A DNA stretch of 64,000 bases from Prorocentrum cordatum (GCA_963575745.1 CAUYUJ010007424.1:356962-420961), one strand, 5' to 3'; positions 24,440 through 34,614 are shown, counted from the first letter of the stretch. Numbers and translations are program-made. The notes: generated by a model from the letters alone, not told the origin.

Positions 24440-24590
24440 TGGATGTCCCCTCCTCCTCTTCCTCCTCCTCCTCCTCGCTTCCTCTTCCTTCTCCTCATTC
24501 TCCTCATTCTCCTCCTCCTCCTCCTCCTCCTCCTCCTCCTTCTCCTCCTCCTCCTCCTCCTCCTCCTCCTCCCTCCCTCCCCCCGAAAAT
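24440..24590. repeat. CCT microsatellite
   Basis: CCT-rich run with few interruptions, next to the truncated 5' side of the retroelement. Confidence 0.95.
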
Positions 24591-24680
24591 CCCTGAATTC
24601 AGGATCCCAGAACACATGGATCACGATCCGACTGTTTCTCACCCGGGAACACTTGGATCGCGACCCAAGTGTTCCCTAAC
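24590..24680. repeat. Palindromic cap sequence A
   Basis: Contains CCTGAATTCAGGATCCCAG, CACATGGATCACGATCC and the palindrome GGGAACACTTGG - 8 bases - CCAAGTGTTCCC. The complement of the same string order recurs at 27165-27225 (cap B), so the two caps form an inverted pair around 2.5 kb. Confidence 0.7.
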
Positions 24681-24710
24681 AAGGAACACTGGTCAGCCCC
24701 AGAGGACAGA

Positions 24711-24975
24711 CTCGGGGAGGAGAGTCGGGGAGGAGAGTCGGGGAGGAGAGTCGGGGAGGAGAATCGGGGAGGAGAGTCGGGGAGGAGAGTCGCGGAGGAG
24801 AGTCGGGGAGGAAAGTCGCGGAGGAGAGTCGGGGAGGAGAGTCGGGGAGAAGAGTCGGGGAGGATAGTCGGGGAGGAGAGTCGGGGAGGATAGTCGGGGA
24901 GGAGACTCTGGGAGGAGAGTCGGGGAGGAGACTCTGGGAGGAGAATCAGGGAGGAGAGTCGTGGAGAAGAGATTA
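24711..24975. repeat. 13 bp minisatellite, GAGAGTCGGGGAG type
   Basis: About 20 copies of a 13 bp unit with point changes (GGAGGAGAGTCGG). Closely related to the array at 26578-27135. Confidence 0.9.
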
Positions 24976-25277
24976 GAGATCGCACTCATCGGCACCCCTC
25001 TCCGCTGCTCCACACTCCTCCCTTCATCCCACTCCACGGCACTCCTCGCGACTCGAACTCCTCGGCACTACTCCGCACTCCTCGCTAGGCACTCCTCCAC
25101 TCTTCTCCCTCGACACTCCTCGGCGCTCCTCCCTCGGCACTTCTCTCTCGGCACTCCTCCTTTGCACTCCTCCTGGGGACTCCTCGGCACCCCTCCTTCG
25201 GCACTCCTTCCTCGGCACTTCTACTCTGCCCTCCTCCTCGACACTCGTGGGCACTCTTCGGCAGGCACTCCTCGGCA

Positions 25278-25323
<46 letters not shown>

Positions 25324-25385
25324 GTCGTCGTCCGTCAGTCATCGTCGCCGCAGCCGCCGCCGGCGTCGTCGTCGTCGTCGTTGGT
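24976..25385. repeat. CGGCACTCCTC degenerate repeats and (GTC)n
   Basis: GGCACTCCTC-like units with irregular spacing to 25275, followed by (GTC)n at 25278-25320 and again around 25365-25390. Confidence 0.75.
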
Positions 25386-25779
25386 CGTCGGCCTTCCTCC
25401 CCACCCATTCCCAGGCGTCGCCGCTGGGCGCGCCGCTCGCACCCCCCTGGCGAAGTTCACCATTGCAAGCTCTTGACGTCTCGCGTGCCCCCATCGTGGC
25501 CTCCCGTGGCTTCCACTCGCCTTCCCATTGTGGCCCCCAATGGTGACCCCCATCGTGGCCCCTATCATAATTCTGTACAAACTGTTTAGGGTGTTGTCCC
25601 GCACAAAAATACCAGATTCAGTCCGCATCTCTTGGGGAATCCCGATCGTGTCGAACGGCACGAGGAAGGTGAAGAGGAGGAGGGCGCAAACAAGAAAGGA
25701 GGAAGAAAGGAACGGACGATGACAAGGAGGATGAGAAGTCGAACTTTTGCGATATGGTGTTGTGGACGGTTTTTGGAGG

Positions 25780-26520
25780 ACTCCGAAGACATTTTCGCAA
25801 TTCTGACCTCGGGGATGCCCTGCCCCATTGTGGTCCGGCCACCTCCGCCTGAGACATCCTCGAAAATCTGGTTTCCGAGATGCCCTGAAGTGAGATGGTC
25901 CGGCCACTTTCGCCTGAGACATCTTCGCAACTCTGACCTGAGAGATGCCTTGCCCCATGGTGTTCCGGCCACTTTCGCCTGAGACATCCTCGCAACTCTG
26001 GGTTCCGAGATGCCCTGAACCCAGGTGGCCCGGCCACTTCCGCCTGAAATATCCTCTCCACTCTGACCTCGGCGATGCCCTGCCGCATGGTGGTCGGGCC
26101 ACTTTCGCCTGAGACGTCCTCGCAAGTCTGGGTTCCGAGATGCCCTGAGCTCAGGTGGTCAGGCCACTTTCGCCCGAGACATCCCCGCAACTCTGGATTC
26201 CTACATTCCCTGATCCCAAGTGGTCTGGCCACTTCCGCCTGAAACATCCTCGCAATTCTGACCTCGGATATGCCCGTGGTCTGGTCACCTTCGCCTGAGA
26301 CATCCTCGCAACTCTGGGTTCCGAGATTTCCTGAGCTGAGGTGGTCAGGCCAACTTCGCCTGAGACATCCTCGCATCTCTTACATCGGAGATGCCATGCC
26401 CCATGGTGGTCCGCCAACTTCCGCCTGAAACATCCTCGCAAATTTGTGATCCGAGATGTCCTGAGCCGCAGGCGCACCTCTGACATCCGAGATGCCCTGA
26501 GCCACAGCCATCTGGATATA
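25780..26520. repeat. Tandem repeat of about 121 bp made of two related halves
   Basis: The string CGCCTGAGACATCCTCGCAA recurs about every 61 bases, alternating between CTCTGACCTCGGAGATGCCC and CTCTGGGTTCCGAGATGCCC halves, so the full unit is about 121 bp. The phrase GAGACATCCTC also appears at 60786-60796. Confidence 0.85.
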
Positions 26521-26577
26521 CACATTGTGTAAAACACAACCACATGAGAAACAAACACATGGTCAAAAACACATGGA

Positions 26578-27140
26578 GGAGTCGGGGAGGAGAGTCGGGA
26601 AGGATAGTTGGGGAGGAGACTCGGGGAGGAGACTCGGGGACGAGACTCGGGGACGAGACTCGGGGACAAGACTCGGGGAGAGGACTCGGGGACGAGACTC
26701 GGGGAGGGGACTCGGGGACGAGACTCGGGGACGAGACTCGGGGACGAGGCTCGGGAAGGAGTCTCGGGGAAGAGACTCGGGGACGAGACTCGGGGACGAC
26801 ACTCGGGGACGAGACTCGGGGACGAGACTCGGGGACGAGACCCGGGGACAAGACTCGGGGACGCGATTCGGGGACGCGACTCGGGGACGAGACTCGGGGA
26901 CAAGACTCGGGGACGAGACTCGGGGACGCGACGCGGCGGCGAGACTCGGGAAGGGGACTCGGGGAGACTCGGCGACGAGACTCGGGGACGAGACTCGGGG
27001 ACGAGACTCGGGGACGAGACTCGGGGACGAGACTCGGGGACGCGACTCGGCGGCGAGACTCGGGGAGGAGGCTCGGGGAGGGTACTCGGGGACGAGACTC
27101 GGGGACGAGACTCGGGGAGGAAACTCTCGAGCTGTCCTCT
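26578..27140. repeat. 13 bp minisatellite, ACTCGGGGACGAG type
   Basis: More than 40 copies of a 13 bp unit. Because 13 is not a multiple of three, the array is read in a 39 bp cycle and stays open, giving a long spurious ORF on each strand. Confidence 0.95.
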
Positions 27141-27164
27141 CGGGCTCTCCGCGGGGCGCGGCGC

Positions 27165-27225
27165 GCCCGAAACACTTGGATCACGATCCAAGTGTTCCTG
27201 GGATCGTGAAATTCAGGGTCTTCCC
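27165..27225. repeat. Palindromic cap sequence B
   Basis: AACACTTGGATC - 2 bases - GATCCAAGTGTT is a perfect palindrome, followed by CCTGGGATCGTGAAATTCAGGG, the inverted counterpart of cap A. Confidence 0.75.
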
Positions 27226-27645
27226 CTCCCCCCCTCCCCCCCTCCTCCTCCTCGTCCTCCCCCCGTCCTCCTCCTCCTCCTTCTCCTCCTCCTCCTTCTC
27301 CTCCTCCTCCTCCTCTTACTCTTCTTTTTCTTCCTCCTCCTCCTCCTCCCCCTCCCCCTCCTCCTTCTCCTTCTCCTTCCGTTTGTTCCCTCCTCCCTGG
27401 CTCCTGGACCACCTCCTCTCCCTCATTGTGCACCTCCTCATCCCCCTCCTCCTCCTCTTCCTCTGCCTCCTCCTCCTCCTCTTCTTTCTCCTCCTCGTCC
27501 TCCTCCTCCTCCTCCTCCCCTCCTCCTCCTCCTCCCTCCTCCTCCTCCCTCCTCCTCCCTCCTCCCTCCTCCTCCTCCTCCTCCTCCTCCCTCCTCCTCC
27601 TCCTCCTCCTCCTCCTCCTCCTCCTTTCCCCCCCCCCCCCCCATC
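27226..27645. repeat. CCT-rich microsatellite, about 420 bp
   Basis: CCT/CTT/CCC-rich with a poly-C end at 27627-27641. Produces long spurious frames on both strands. Confidence 0.95.
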
Positions 27646-28097
27646 CGCCACCCCTCCTCCCCTCATTCCCCAAAGATCTCCAGAATCGTGTTTGTTTCGC
27701 AACGCGTCTCCCTGGAGGTCTGGACCGCTTTCTCAGGGCAAGCTTGTCATTCCTCTTTTGGCGCTCCCCGGGGCCTGGCAAGGGCCCACGGAAGCCGAAA
27801 GGGGTGGCAACCTCCCGCCTCCATTTGTCACGATTCGAGGGTCCTGAAATCCGACGTTGCAACAAAATGCAACATCGCGAAAAACTACTACCTGAGCTCA
27901 AGACCTCACCCTTCTGCAGGATCGATCTGTCAGGGCCATGGGGCCCGCAGCAGGGCAACATCGCCCGCTGCGAAAACAGATCGACGCTCCGATCTCAAGG
28001 GGGATCTGGGGCTTCGACTGGCCTGACGACGACGACCACCACCACCATCGCGACGACGACGAAGATGACGCCCTCTCGAGGGCTAGCGACCGGCCGC

Positions 28098-28203
28098 CTG
28101 TTATAACGCCAATGACGAGCAAGCCGAAGACGAGCTTGTGGACCACCGCCAGCGGCATGAACGACCGGCGGGCGAGGGCGGAGGACGTTTGGTTGATACA
28201 ACA
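28098..28203 (-). CDS. Voltage-gated cation channel, exon with S6
   Basis: Encodes the helix PLAVVHKLVFGLLVIGVIT, which fits S6 of the same channel type. The VIT continues directly into GVILKETF of the next exon. The likely acceptor is CCCAG at 28204-28208 in phase 0, compatible with the pore exon. The donor is GC at 28097-28096 after one base of a split Gly codon. The first 12-13 residues (CCINQTSSALARR) are less typical, so the true start may lie a little further in. The intron before it is about 5 kb and contains a non-LTR remnant and a helical-period repeat. Confidence 0.7.
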
Positions 28204-28419
28204 CTGGGGCACTCCCCGTGCCAAACGGATGACCAACAGAGACCGGGGGCGACGCCGCTCAAATGACGCGCCGAGCCGAGAGCGCGCGCAAGCCGCGCGC
28301 CGAATGCCCAACATCGGAGCGGGTCGGCGACGCAACAACTTCTGAACAAAGAAAAACCGAAAAACTTCAACATATGTTTTTGCCGCAGGAAAATACAACA
28401 TCGCTGCGCCAATCCGCTT

Positions 28420-28670
28420 GGGGGACGCAGCTTCATGAAACAGTGGACGTCGAAAGAGTCCAGCCCCGCGCCCGAGCGGTTCGTCATGTGGGGGCGAACC
28501 CAGCGGGGTATGATAGTCCTGTCGTATGCCAGGTTGTATCCCTTGAGCAATCGAATGATGGCCTCACCTTTGGCCATGAGCTGAGACCGGGTTTCTTCCT
28601 CCGAGTTGACGGCAGAAGCGAAGGCCTCGACCCGAGGGGAAACCACTTCCAAAGCCTGCGCAGTGGACAC
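28420..28670 (-). pseudogene. ORF remnant with an SL-like sequence upstream
   Basis: The minus strand reads AQALEVVSPRVEAFASAVNS, then LMAKGEAIIRLLKGYNLAYD, then RPHMTNRSGAGLDSFDVHCF. The composition is that of real protein, and the NRSGAGLDSFDVH phrase reminds me of a multicopy dinoflagellate family, but I cannot name a function. After about 28420 the frame decays and runs into the S6 exon region in another frame. An SL-like motif lies about 70 bases upstream (28741-28761). A retroposed mRNA fragment inside the channel intron is the simplest reading. Confidence 0.45.
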
Positions 28671-28740
28671 TGTCGCGCGCTGTGAGCAGAAAGACGAAAG
28701 GGTCCGAGGATCGAAAGCTTGAAGACACCGTCTCCAAATC

Positions 28741-28761
28741 CTAGAGCCAAAATGGCTGTGA
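28741..28761 (-). other. Spliced-leader-like relic
   Basis: The minus strand contains AGCCATTTTGGCTC, a perfect 14-base match to the core of the dinoflagellate spliced leader. Over 21 bases 17 match. Confidence 0.5.
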
Positions 28762-28974
28762 TGGTGTGGGAACTTCTGACATCAAACGTGAAAAGGTGAT
28801 GTGAGGCATCTCTTTTCAGCTTCGCCTCACCCTTCTCATCCTTCTTCGCCCCTCTCATCTTCCCCCCTGGGCCTGCGCGCGCTTCGCCAACGCTTAGGTT
28901 CTCCTTTCGGAATCAGGGCGCGCGCGCATACTTCCCAAAGTGGGGCCTCAAAATTTCAGCGGTAACCGTTGTGG

Positions 28975-29118
28975 ATTCAGGCAGCCGCTATGTAGGTTAG
29001 CAGGTTAGCTGTCTTAGGTTCGCCAGCCGCTAAGTAGGTTAGGCTAACCTGACCTAGACGCCGCTATCTTCCTGGTTAGGCTGCTTGGGCTATCTAGGTT
29101 GCTATCTTCCTGAAACTG
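28975..29118. repeat. AGGTTAGC-rich patch
   Basis: GGTTAG and its complement recur irregularly (TAGGTTAGCAGGTTAGC, AGGTTAGGCTAACCTGACC). Not a telomere array: the spacing is irregular and the dinoflagellate telomere unit TTTAGGG is absent. Confidence 0.5.
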
Positions 29119-29159
29119 GGTTTGGGGTTACCGATGTGGATAACATCCGCCCTACTTGC

Positions 29160-30163
29160 TTAATCCAGGTTGCAAGTGGATGGTGGTGGTGTATGTGCGA
29201 ATGTTATAGTATGACTGCACATTGATGAGGAAAAACTTAAACTGTACCTACTTCCATATGACGCACCTAGCTGCCCAACGAGAGATGATCTCAGCAGACA
29301 AGGCAACCCAAAAAACGAGACCAACCCGTCTAAGCCTGTGATCCGACCCGTCTTTGCCTCCAGAAGCGTCTCCGAAAATGTCCAGCGGGCTAGCTTCCGA
29401 GCCCTCGCCCAACGCACCTGGTTCCAGATTGTTGCGAACGCGTATAAAGTGAGACGGCTGCTCCTCCGACGGGAGGCCATCAACCTGCGCCCGCCCTGCC
29501 AGCCCTCGTCCACGATACCAGAGACGCGATTCAGAGCCCCCCGAGCCATGGCAGCTGGCGCCATCTCATCAGTTTGAACGTGCCTTGGATGTCCCTGTTT
29601 GCGCTCGCAAGACCAATTTCGGTGGAGAGGTGTCTCAGCCTCTTCAAACGCCGTGGACACGAGCCACATGCACCGGAACCATTCGCACAATTCCCATCCT
29701 GAACCCGCGACTCCCCCCCTAAACGGCTATGCGGGGCAAGACTCTAGCCGGCTGGCGGCCATTATACATGCGCTCGAGTTGCTCAAGGAAGCGGCGCAGA
29801 CAAATCGTCTACCCCATCCTGTAGCCTGGACCCACAGAAACTTTTGGATGTCTCCTACCATTGCATCCTCCCGAAACCCTGGCCATGCTCGTCTACCAGA
29901 CCTTGCGCTGCGGACGCATCTGCCAGTCCATCGGCACTGAATCTCCCAACAAAGAAGGGCCCCCCCGAGGCCGACGCAGGGCCGAGCCACTCTGAAGGCG
30001 CCGCAGCTCCCACCCTGCACGCAGAAGATTGAAGATGCGAAAATGCGGCTGCCATCAGCGCCTTCGTGCGTCTCGCATGTCGAATCAACTCGAGGCCCCG
30101 GAACTCCTGGACAGCTTGATCCCACATCCCGGTAGTCCCTGCCAGAATATGAGGGCATCGCAT
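29160..30163 (-). pseudogene. Possible degraded coding region, unknown
   Basis: Minus-strand frames with protein-like composition but no motif I can name: DQAVQEFRGLELIRHARRTK (about 30110-30060), FGR...MVGDIQKFLWVQATGWG (about 29870) and RLTLYAFATIWNQVRWARAR (about 29440-29390). They lie in three frames and would need frameshifts. May be the downstream part of the retroelement at 31178-32504. Confidence 0.22.
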
Positions 30164-30183
30164 GCAGCAGTCTAGCCGCTGCC

Positions 30184-30300
30184 GAATCCCACCAGCCCTC
30201 TGGGCGTAGGTGGTCTAGAGCAGATCCTCTTCCACCCCTCCCTCTTCCCCCTTGGGGAGGGGTTTACCCCTCCCCCTACCCCCTCCCCTGGACCTGGACG
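30184..30300. repeat. Dispersed repeat, copy 1 (partner at 50939-51053)
   Basis: Begins TCCCACCAGCCCTCT and contains CCCTTGGGGAGGGGTTTACCCC, then CTCCCCTGGAC. The same order of words recurs at 50939-51053. Confidence 0.85.
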
Positions 30301-30309
30301 GGGGGGGCC

Positions 30310-31080
30310 GCGGGTAGTTAGAGCGTCCAAGATGGCCCAAGACGGCTCCAAGAGCGCCTCAGAGAACCCAAGATGAGCTCCAAGATGGCTCAAGATAGCG
30401 CAAGATCGCTCACGATGGCTCCTAAGATGGTTCCAAGAAGCCCAAAGACGGCCCCAAGATAACTCCAAGTGGCCAAACAGCTCCCCAAGGAGGCCCCGAA
30501 GAGGCCAAAATCGTCCCAAAACCTAAGGAAAATCAATGATTTTTGCTTTCTCGCCTTTTCGCTTCCGATGGCCATCCGAGGCCTGGAGATGGCTCCAAGA
30601 TGGCCCAAGAGGGCCCCAAGAGAGCCCCAAAAGAGCCCCAAGACGGCCCCAAGAGCGCCCAAGAGCACTCCAAGAGCGTTCCAAGAGGGGTCCAAGAGGC
30701 GATTTTAGGGGCTTCCGAGGGGGGGCGCTAATTCACCCCCCCCTCTTGTTTGATCGACTCCCTCCAAGATGGCCCCAAGAAGCGCCCAGGAAGCCCCAAG
30801 AGGTCCCAAGATGGCCCCAAAATGGCCCCAAGAGGCCCCCAAGAGGCCCCCCGGAGGCCCCCAAGAGACCCCCAAGAGGCCCCAAGAGCCCCCCCAGATG
30901 CACCCAAGATGCTCCAAGAGGCCTCGGCGAGAATGCCTAATCATTGATTCTACACAGGTTTTAGCCACATGGAGGCCTCTTGGGGGGGGGCACGGATTAA
31001 GATGACTCCAAGAGCGTCTGGGAGAGCCCAAAATGACCTCCAAGATGGCTCGAGATATCCCAAGATGTCTCATAATGGCT
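30310..31080. repeat. CCAAGATGGC repeats with roughly 10 bp period
   Basis: Words of the form CCAAGAnGGC recur at steps of 9-12 bases for most of 770 bases, with gaps near 30530-30580 and 30715-30765. The reverse complement form appears at 58600-58672. Confidence 0.85.
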
Positions 31081-31177
31081 TCCTCTGTGTGCTGCCCACT
31101 TCTCTGATCGAGGCAATTCCTCTGGGCATCGTTTCTGGATGGGCTGGTGGGGATTCGCGAAGCGACAACAATTACTC

Positions 31178-32504
31178 CTACTGGCAATGCATCTCGTGGG
31201 TCCATGCCAGGCGCGGAGATGTCCAAAGCAGTTGTGGGACATTCTGCCTCTCTTGCTCTAGCTTGACTCTACAGCTGGCATTCTTCGCAGATTGACAAAC
31301 TGGGTGTCCATCGCTCCGTGCATCACCATGCCGGAGATGGACGCAGCCCGCGGACCTGCTCGCTCGAAAATTGAAGCGTCTGGTGATGCGATGCTGCTTG
31401 CTCGCCCTGGTGATGCTCCTGAGTTTGATGTGCTGCTGTCCTTCCTTGGCCGCCCGTCCTCGTCTCGTCGCCCTGGCTAACCTCATCCCAGCCCCCAAAT
31501 CCACTCCCAAATACGAGGAGTGAAAAACTGGTGACAGATGAAGGCCTTGCCGCCGCAACCGGCGAACAACTCTCCGCGCCAAAGGGTGATGCGCGCTGAT
31601 CACAACACTCTTATGTGCCACTTCGAGCTCTTCAGCTCGAATCTGATTAATGACATTTCGAACGCACTGAATAACTTTTGCTCTTACACGCTTGCCGGGC
31701 CCCTAAATCCAAATACGCTCGCTGGCCGAAGTCTCAGGGTGCTGACTGGCCATCTTGTGGAATCTTACAGGTGGTGCAGGCTATGCTGGCACCATGCCTT
31801 AATCTTTGCACAATGCTGTTGGTCAGTTGAAGCGCTCTGGAGTGCAACCCGAGCTGGCTCACGATGCGCGGGGCCATGCGCAGCTGCAGCTCGAGCGCAG
31901 ACATCACTGGCGGAAGAGCGAAGCGTAGTGCTGCAGAAACTAACGTACCCCACCTGGTGGGGCCGTAGCAGCTTCTAATATCCAGGGTGGCCTGCACGTG
32001 GGCCATGCCTACACCATTGCAAGCTTCAGGCTCAAGGGCCATTAAACGATGCCTCCCTCCACGCAACATTCCCGATGACCGCCGCGTCCCAGGAAGCCGC
32101 CGCATCAACACATCATTATTTCGCCAACCCGCCTCTCGCCGAATACCACAGCCTATACGCCATGGCCAACAGGCCAGCCAACAGGACAACCACTCGATCA
32201 CCCACCCCTCGATTTCTTAGCCAGTAGTCGTCCGAAGGCAGATAGTTTGCCCAGGCCATGTAGTGCACGACTCACAGGTCGTGAATGGACGACAGAGGCC
32301 CTGCAGCGCACCGCCAGGCAGCATCTCGAAGCCCACGGGGGCCAGCGTGTCAGTGCCAAGACCAGCCTTGGGTTTCATACGCCGCAGGGCCTGCCGTATC
32401 CCTTGAACTCCCAACGCAAGCAGCTCAACACACTCAGCCTCCTTCCGAAACTCTGCGAACATGTTGAACGCAAGTGCCTGAATGACCGTGACTTCGCCCC
32501 ACAA
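31178..32504 (-). mobile_element. Degraded non-LTR retrotransposon, RT region
   Basis: In minus-strand order: a pre-RT segment with MKPKAGLGTDTLAPVGF and TTWPGQT (32400-32230); RT motif A region LDIRSCYGPTRWGTLV with downstream LQLRMAPRIVSQLG and NSIVQ (about 31950-31800); and the post-catalytic region HKSVVISAHHPLARRVVRRL followed by YLGVDLGAGMR (31615-31500). These match, piece by piece, the non-LTR RT family I recall from dinoflagellates, where YLGVDxGxG is a fixed landmark. Three or more frameshifts separate the pieces and the YxDD region is not intact. Its 5' side approaches the GGA/GAC tract at 32783. Confidence 0.62.
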
Positions 32505-32782
32505 GGCCTGGTACTTCGCGACCTTCTAGTCTACAGCATCGAATGGGAGAAACAGGCGCCGCCCTTGCACAAAGGCTTGGTCAGGTAGTACAGGCTGCTG
32601 CTTCAAACTGCGATAGGGGGTGGCCCCACTGCTTCAGGCTTACTAACTGGTTCCTGGAACTTCCTGCGCGACGTTTTCAAAGCATACCTCCCAGCCATTT
32701 TTAGCAACCTTGTCTCCTTCGATACACAACTGATAGACCTTAGCAGCCCCAAGGATTCTCATATACCGGAGATCATGACTCC

Positions 32783-33240
32783 GGAAGAGGAGGACGACGA
32801 CGACGGCAACGAATAGGTGGGGGACGGCGACGAAGACGACGGGGAGGAGAGGGAGACCGAGGAGGAGAAGGACGACGACGACGACGACGACGACAAAGAG
32901 GATTAGGTGGAGGACGACGACGAAGACGAGGGGGAGGAGATGGAGACCCAGGATGAGGAGGGGGATTGAGAAAAAAGGAGATGAGGAGGAGGAGGAGGAG
33001 GAGGAGGAGGAGGAGGAAATGGACGACGCCAGGGAGGAGGAGGAGGAGGAGGAGGAGGAGAAGGAGGAGGAGGAGGAGGAAGAGGAGGACAAGGCGGAAG
33101 GAGAGGAAAAAAACGAGGAGGACAAGAGGGAGAAGAAACAGGAGGAGGAGCACGAAGAGAGCTACGAATACGATAATGACAATGGGGAGGAGGCGGAAGA
33201 GGAGGAGGAGGAGGAGGAGGAGGAGAGTAGATAAGGAGCT
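32783..33240. repeat. GAC/GGA microsatellite block
   Basis: GACGAC-rich to about 32950, then GGA-rich to 33240. On the sense strand of the channel this is a TCC tract starting about 110 bases after the pore-exon donor. Confidence 0.9.
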
Positions 33241-33354
33241 ATAGAAGGGTGTTGAAGAGGACGACGAGGAGGAGGCTGCCGAGAAATGAGAAGGACAAAG
33301 CGGAGGAGCAGGAGAAGGGCAACGTGGCAAGGAAGCGCAGGATGACCAGTGCAC

Positions 33355-33471
33355 GTACTCGGCGAGAATACGCGCGGCAGGAGGCCAGTTTGCGAGCGTG
33401 AGCTCGAACATCGAGAACATGCTCCGCAGGAATGACCCAAAGTACACGTAGACCTCCTGCTGGCGTTCTGC
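33355..33471 (-). CDS. Voltage-gated cation channel, pore-loop exon
   Basis: Thirty-nine codons, phase 0 at both ends, acceptor CCAG and donor GTGCAC. The segment EVYVYFGSFLRSMFSMFELT followed by LANWPPAARILAEY is a P-loop: helix P1, the filter region LTLANW and helix P2. In related channels the TxExW position holds Glu or Asp. Here the residue is Ala (TLANW), so the usual acidic ring would be missing unless the Glu two residues before the Thr substitutes. A TCC/GGA microsatellite starts about 110 bases downstream in the intron, and a foldback element (33520-33680) lies about 50 bases upstream of the acceptor. Confidence 0.75.
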
Positions 33472-33519
33472 CTGGACGGCCCCAGAAAAAGAAGGCACCA
33501 CGGGGAGCAACAACTACGA

Positions 33520-33680
33520 CATAAAGATCAACTTTCGGAGGTCCGCGCGGATTTCCTCGGTCGGCGCTGAACCTACCTGGCGGCGCCTCCTGCGTCGCCT
33601 CTGGCACGCTCCGCGCGCCTGGGAGCGGGTCCAGCCAGGATCAAAGAAATCCGCACGGACAGCTGAAAGGTAATGTTTAT
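33520..33680. mobile_element. Foldback family, copy 1
   Basis: Left end CATAAAGATCAACTTTCGGAGGTCCGCGCGG, given here in two parts: CATAAAGATCAACTTTCGG and AGGTCCGCGCGGATTTCC. The right end reads the complement (AAATCCGCACGGACAGCTGAAAGG...GTTTAT). GC-rich centre. See the other copies at 41498, 45501 and 50361. Confidence 0.7.
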
Positions 33681-33889
33681 CAATATTTCTCTTCTTCGCT
33701 ACCTGGCAGGCCCCAGATAACCTAAGCACGCCGGCGGTGACCTCTCGGCGGTGACCTCTCCCTGTGGCATCCCGGACAGGTGCCAGGGGTCGGAGGATCA
33801 CGCCGCACCGCCGATGCATCGGCGACATCGGAACGGGGAATACCGAGGCCTTCTAACATTGAGCATTGCGCCACACGAAGCGCGTCGCG

Positions 33890-34480
33890 CGATCATCCCT
33901 GTGCCCTCGTGCCGCCCCGTTGGGGAAAGGCAACCGCTCTGACCCAGATCGCGACGCGCGAAGCGCGATTATCTTCGCGCCCCCGCGGGCGACCTGGGAA
34001 CATCGTGCTCCAGGGCCGCGTCGCGCCGATGCGTCGGCGATGCGGGTCGATCCCCCCGCTCCCTGTGCCTCGGCCCAGTTCGGGGGGCCCGGCCATCGGG
34101 ACGCCTGGCTCCACGAGCCCCGTGCTGCCATAGGGAACGCCGAACAAGCAACAGAGGGGCTTCTCTGGCCACGGCGAGCCTCGGCCGCGAAGGGGCTCCC
34201 CGACCCAGATCGAGGGACCGGCCCGAAAACCAACGCTCCTCCTGAGTCCACAAGTGGTCCTTACGCAGGCGTCTTGGCTGCACTTCCGTCGCCCAAGGGA
34301 CTAACTCCCCGCAAACATTCGGCGCGTTTGTCTTCGAGTCTCCGCGGTCGCCCTGGTAAACGGGTGGTCTGGCGCCGCGTCGCGTCGCGGTCCTCCCACC
34401 CCATGCCCTTCGACCCAGTTCAGGCGGCCTGGACATTGGGATGCCTGGCTTCACATCCGTCGTTCAAGGCACTACTTCCC
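33890..34480. repeat. GC-rich dispersed repeat, two related copies
   Basis: Blocks at about 33945-34130 and 34310-34480 share GCGACCTGG..., GCGTCGCG, CAGTTCxGGxGGCC and GGGAxGCCTGGCTxCAC in the same order. The first begins with a GCGCGAAGCGCGATTATC hairpin word also found twice at 52450-52580. Confidence 0.6.
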
Positions 34481-34614
34481 CGTGAGCATCCGATGCAGGA
34501 GGTTTGGTGAGGGGTGGGGGGCCCTGGGCCACCGCGTGGAGCATGCTGGTAAAGGCACCGTGCCGAGCCAGAACCGACGAAGAGCCAGCAGAGACGGGCA
34601 CACGCACCTTCGCC

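Noticed and set aside
21949-24867. Plus-strand open frame of 972 codons
   Set aside because: It is the antisense of the retroelement at 22718-24402 plus GC-rich and CCT low complexity; no motif in this direction.
26345-28026. Open frames over 400 codons on both strands
   Set aside because: Created by the 13 bp minisatellite and the CCT tract.
28975-29118. Interstitial telomere repeat
   Set aside because: GGTTAG words are irregular and not the TTTAGGG unit expected for dinoflagellates.
32689-32708. CCAGCCATTTTTAGCAAC as a spliced-leader relic
   Set aside because: Only a short core matches and no ORF follows.
33866-34510. Plus-strand frame of 214 codons
   Set aside because: Covers two copies of a GC-rich dispersed repeat; the apparent protein repeat is a DNA repeat.
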